Source: an uncultured Eubacteriales bacterium (GTDB lineage: Bacteria; Bacillota; Clostridia; Oscillospirales; Acutalibacteraceae). Taken from it: a stretch of DNA of 6,071 nucleotides. Shown piece by piece: positions 6,041-6,071 of the stretch. The notes under the pieces were generated by a model. The model did not search any database, was not told the origin of the DNA, and worked only from the letters and a program-made list of their open reading frames with translations. The stretch spans positions 1 to 6,071 of the forward strand of contig CAKTXU010000122.1 in NCBI GenBank assembly GCA_934630995.1. The letters are read 5' to 3'. Numbering within the stretch: position 1 is the first letter of the stretch; each line of letters starts with the position of its first letter. The position numbers and the translations under genes are program-made.

Positions 6041-6071
6041 ATGCGGAAGGAGACTGAAAGCGGCGGCATGT
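6041..6071 (+). CDS. Possible start of a further plus-strand gene (first 10 codons only)
   Basis: From the ATG at 6041 the frame reads MRKETESGGM and is open to the window edge. GGAGG at 6025-6029 is 11 bases upstream, an acceptable ribosome binding site. A second in-frame ATG at 6068 has AAGGAGA at 6047-6053, 14 bases upstream. Ten codons are too few for any function or even for certainty that this is a gene; the case rests on the ribosome binding site and on the position after a strong terminator. Confidence 0.4.
   Translation, partial: MRKETESGGM

Noticed and set aside
5881..6069. A 62-codon minus-strand frame at the right end
   Set aside because: It runs through the terminator hairpin, has no visible ribosome binding site and no recognisable features.

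Overview
The window looks like ordinary chromosomal DNA of a GC-rich, strictly anaerobic member of the Clostridia (Firmicutes). The grounds are a single-chain pyruvate:ferredoxin oxidoreductase, strong AAGGAGG-type ribosome binding sites, near-consensus sigma-A promoters and a Rex-like redox operator. An Oscillospirales-type gut bacterium would fit, but that placement is inference. I see no mobile element, CRISPR array, tRNA, rRNA or phage gene.

Layout from left to right: (1) bases 1-331, minus strand, the first 110 residues of a ferritin whose gene runs off the left edge; (2) 332-408, a short gap with a 12-bp hairpin that lies after the oxidoreductase gene and before ferritin; (3) 409-3984, minus strand, a complete nifJ-type pyruvate:ferredoxin (flavodoxin) oxidoreductase of 1191 residues; (4) 3985-4420, a 436-base divergent control region. 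On the minus strand it carries the nifJ promoter with a Rex-like operator just downstream of the predicted start point. On the plus strand it carries a near-perfect promoter and a folded-looking leader for the next gene; (5) 4421-5878, plus strand, a complete CNNM/CorC-HlyC membrane protein (DUF21, two CBS domains, CorC_HlyC) probably involved in magnesium or other divalent cation transport; (6) 5914-5957, a strong intrinsic terminator; (7) 5958-6071, a non-coding stretch with inverted repeats that may lead into a further plus-strand gene starting at about 6041.

nifJ and ferritin probably share a transcript: both face the same way, the gap is 77 bases, and I find no promoter for ferritin in it. 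The pairing makes biochemical sense, because the oxidoreductase carries three [4Fe-4S] clusters per chain and is oxygen sensitive, while ferritin stores iron. The CorC-like gene is divergent, with its own promoter.

I did not find a clear new biological system. The signals most worth checking are regulatory: the Rex-like operator of nifJ, the compact multi-branched leader with a possible anti-Shine-Dalgarno switch before the CorC-like gene, and the partial-terminator hairpin between nifJ and ferritin. All pairings and motif matches were read by eye; no folding energy, alignment or database search was run.
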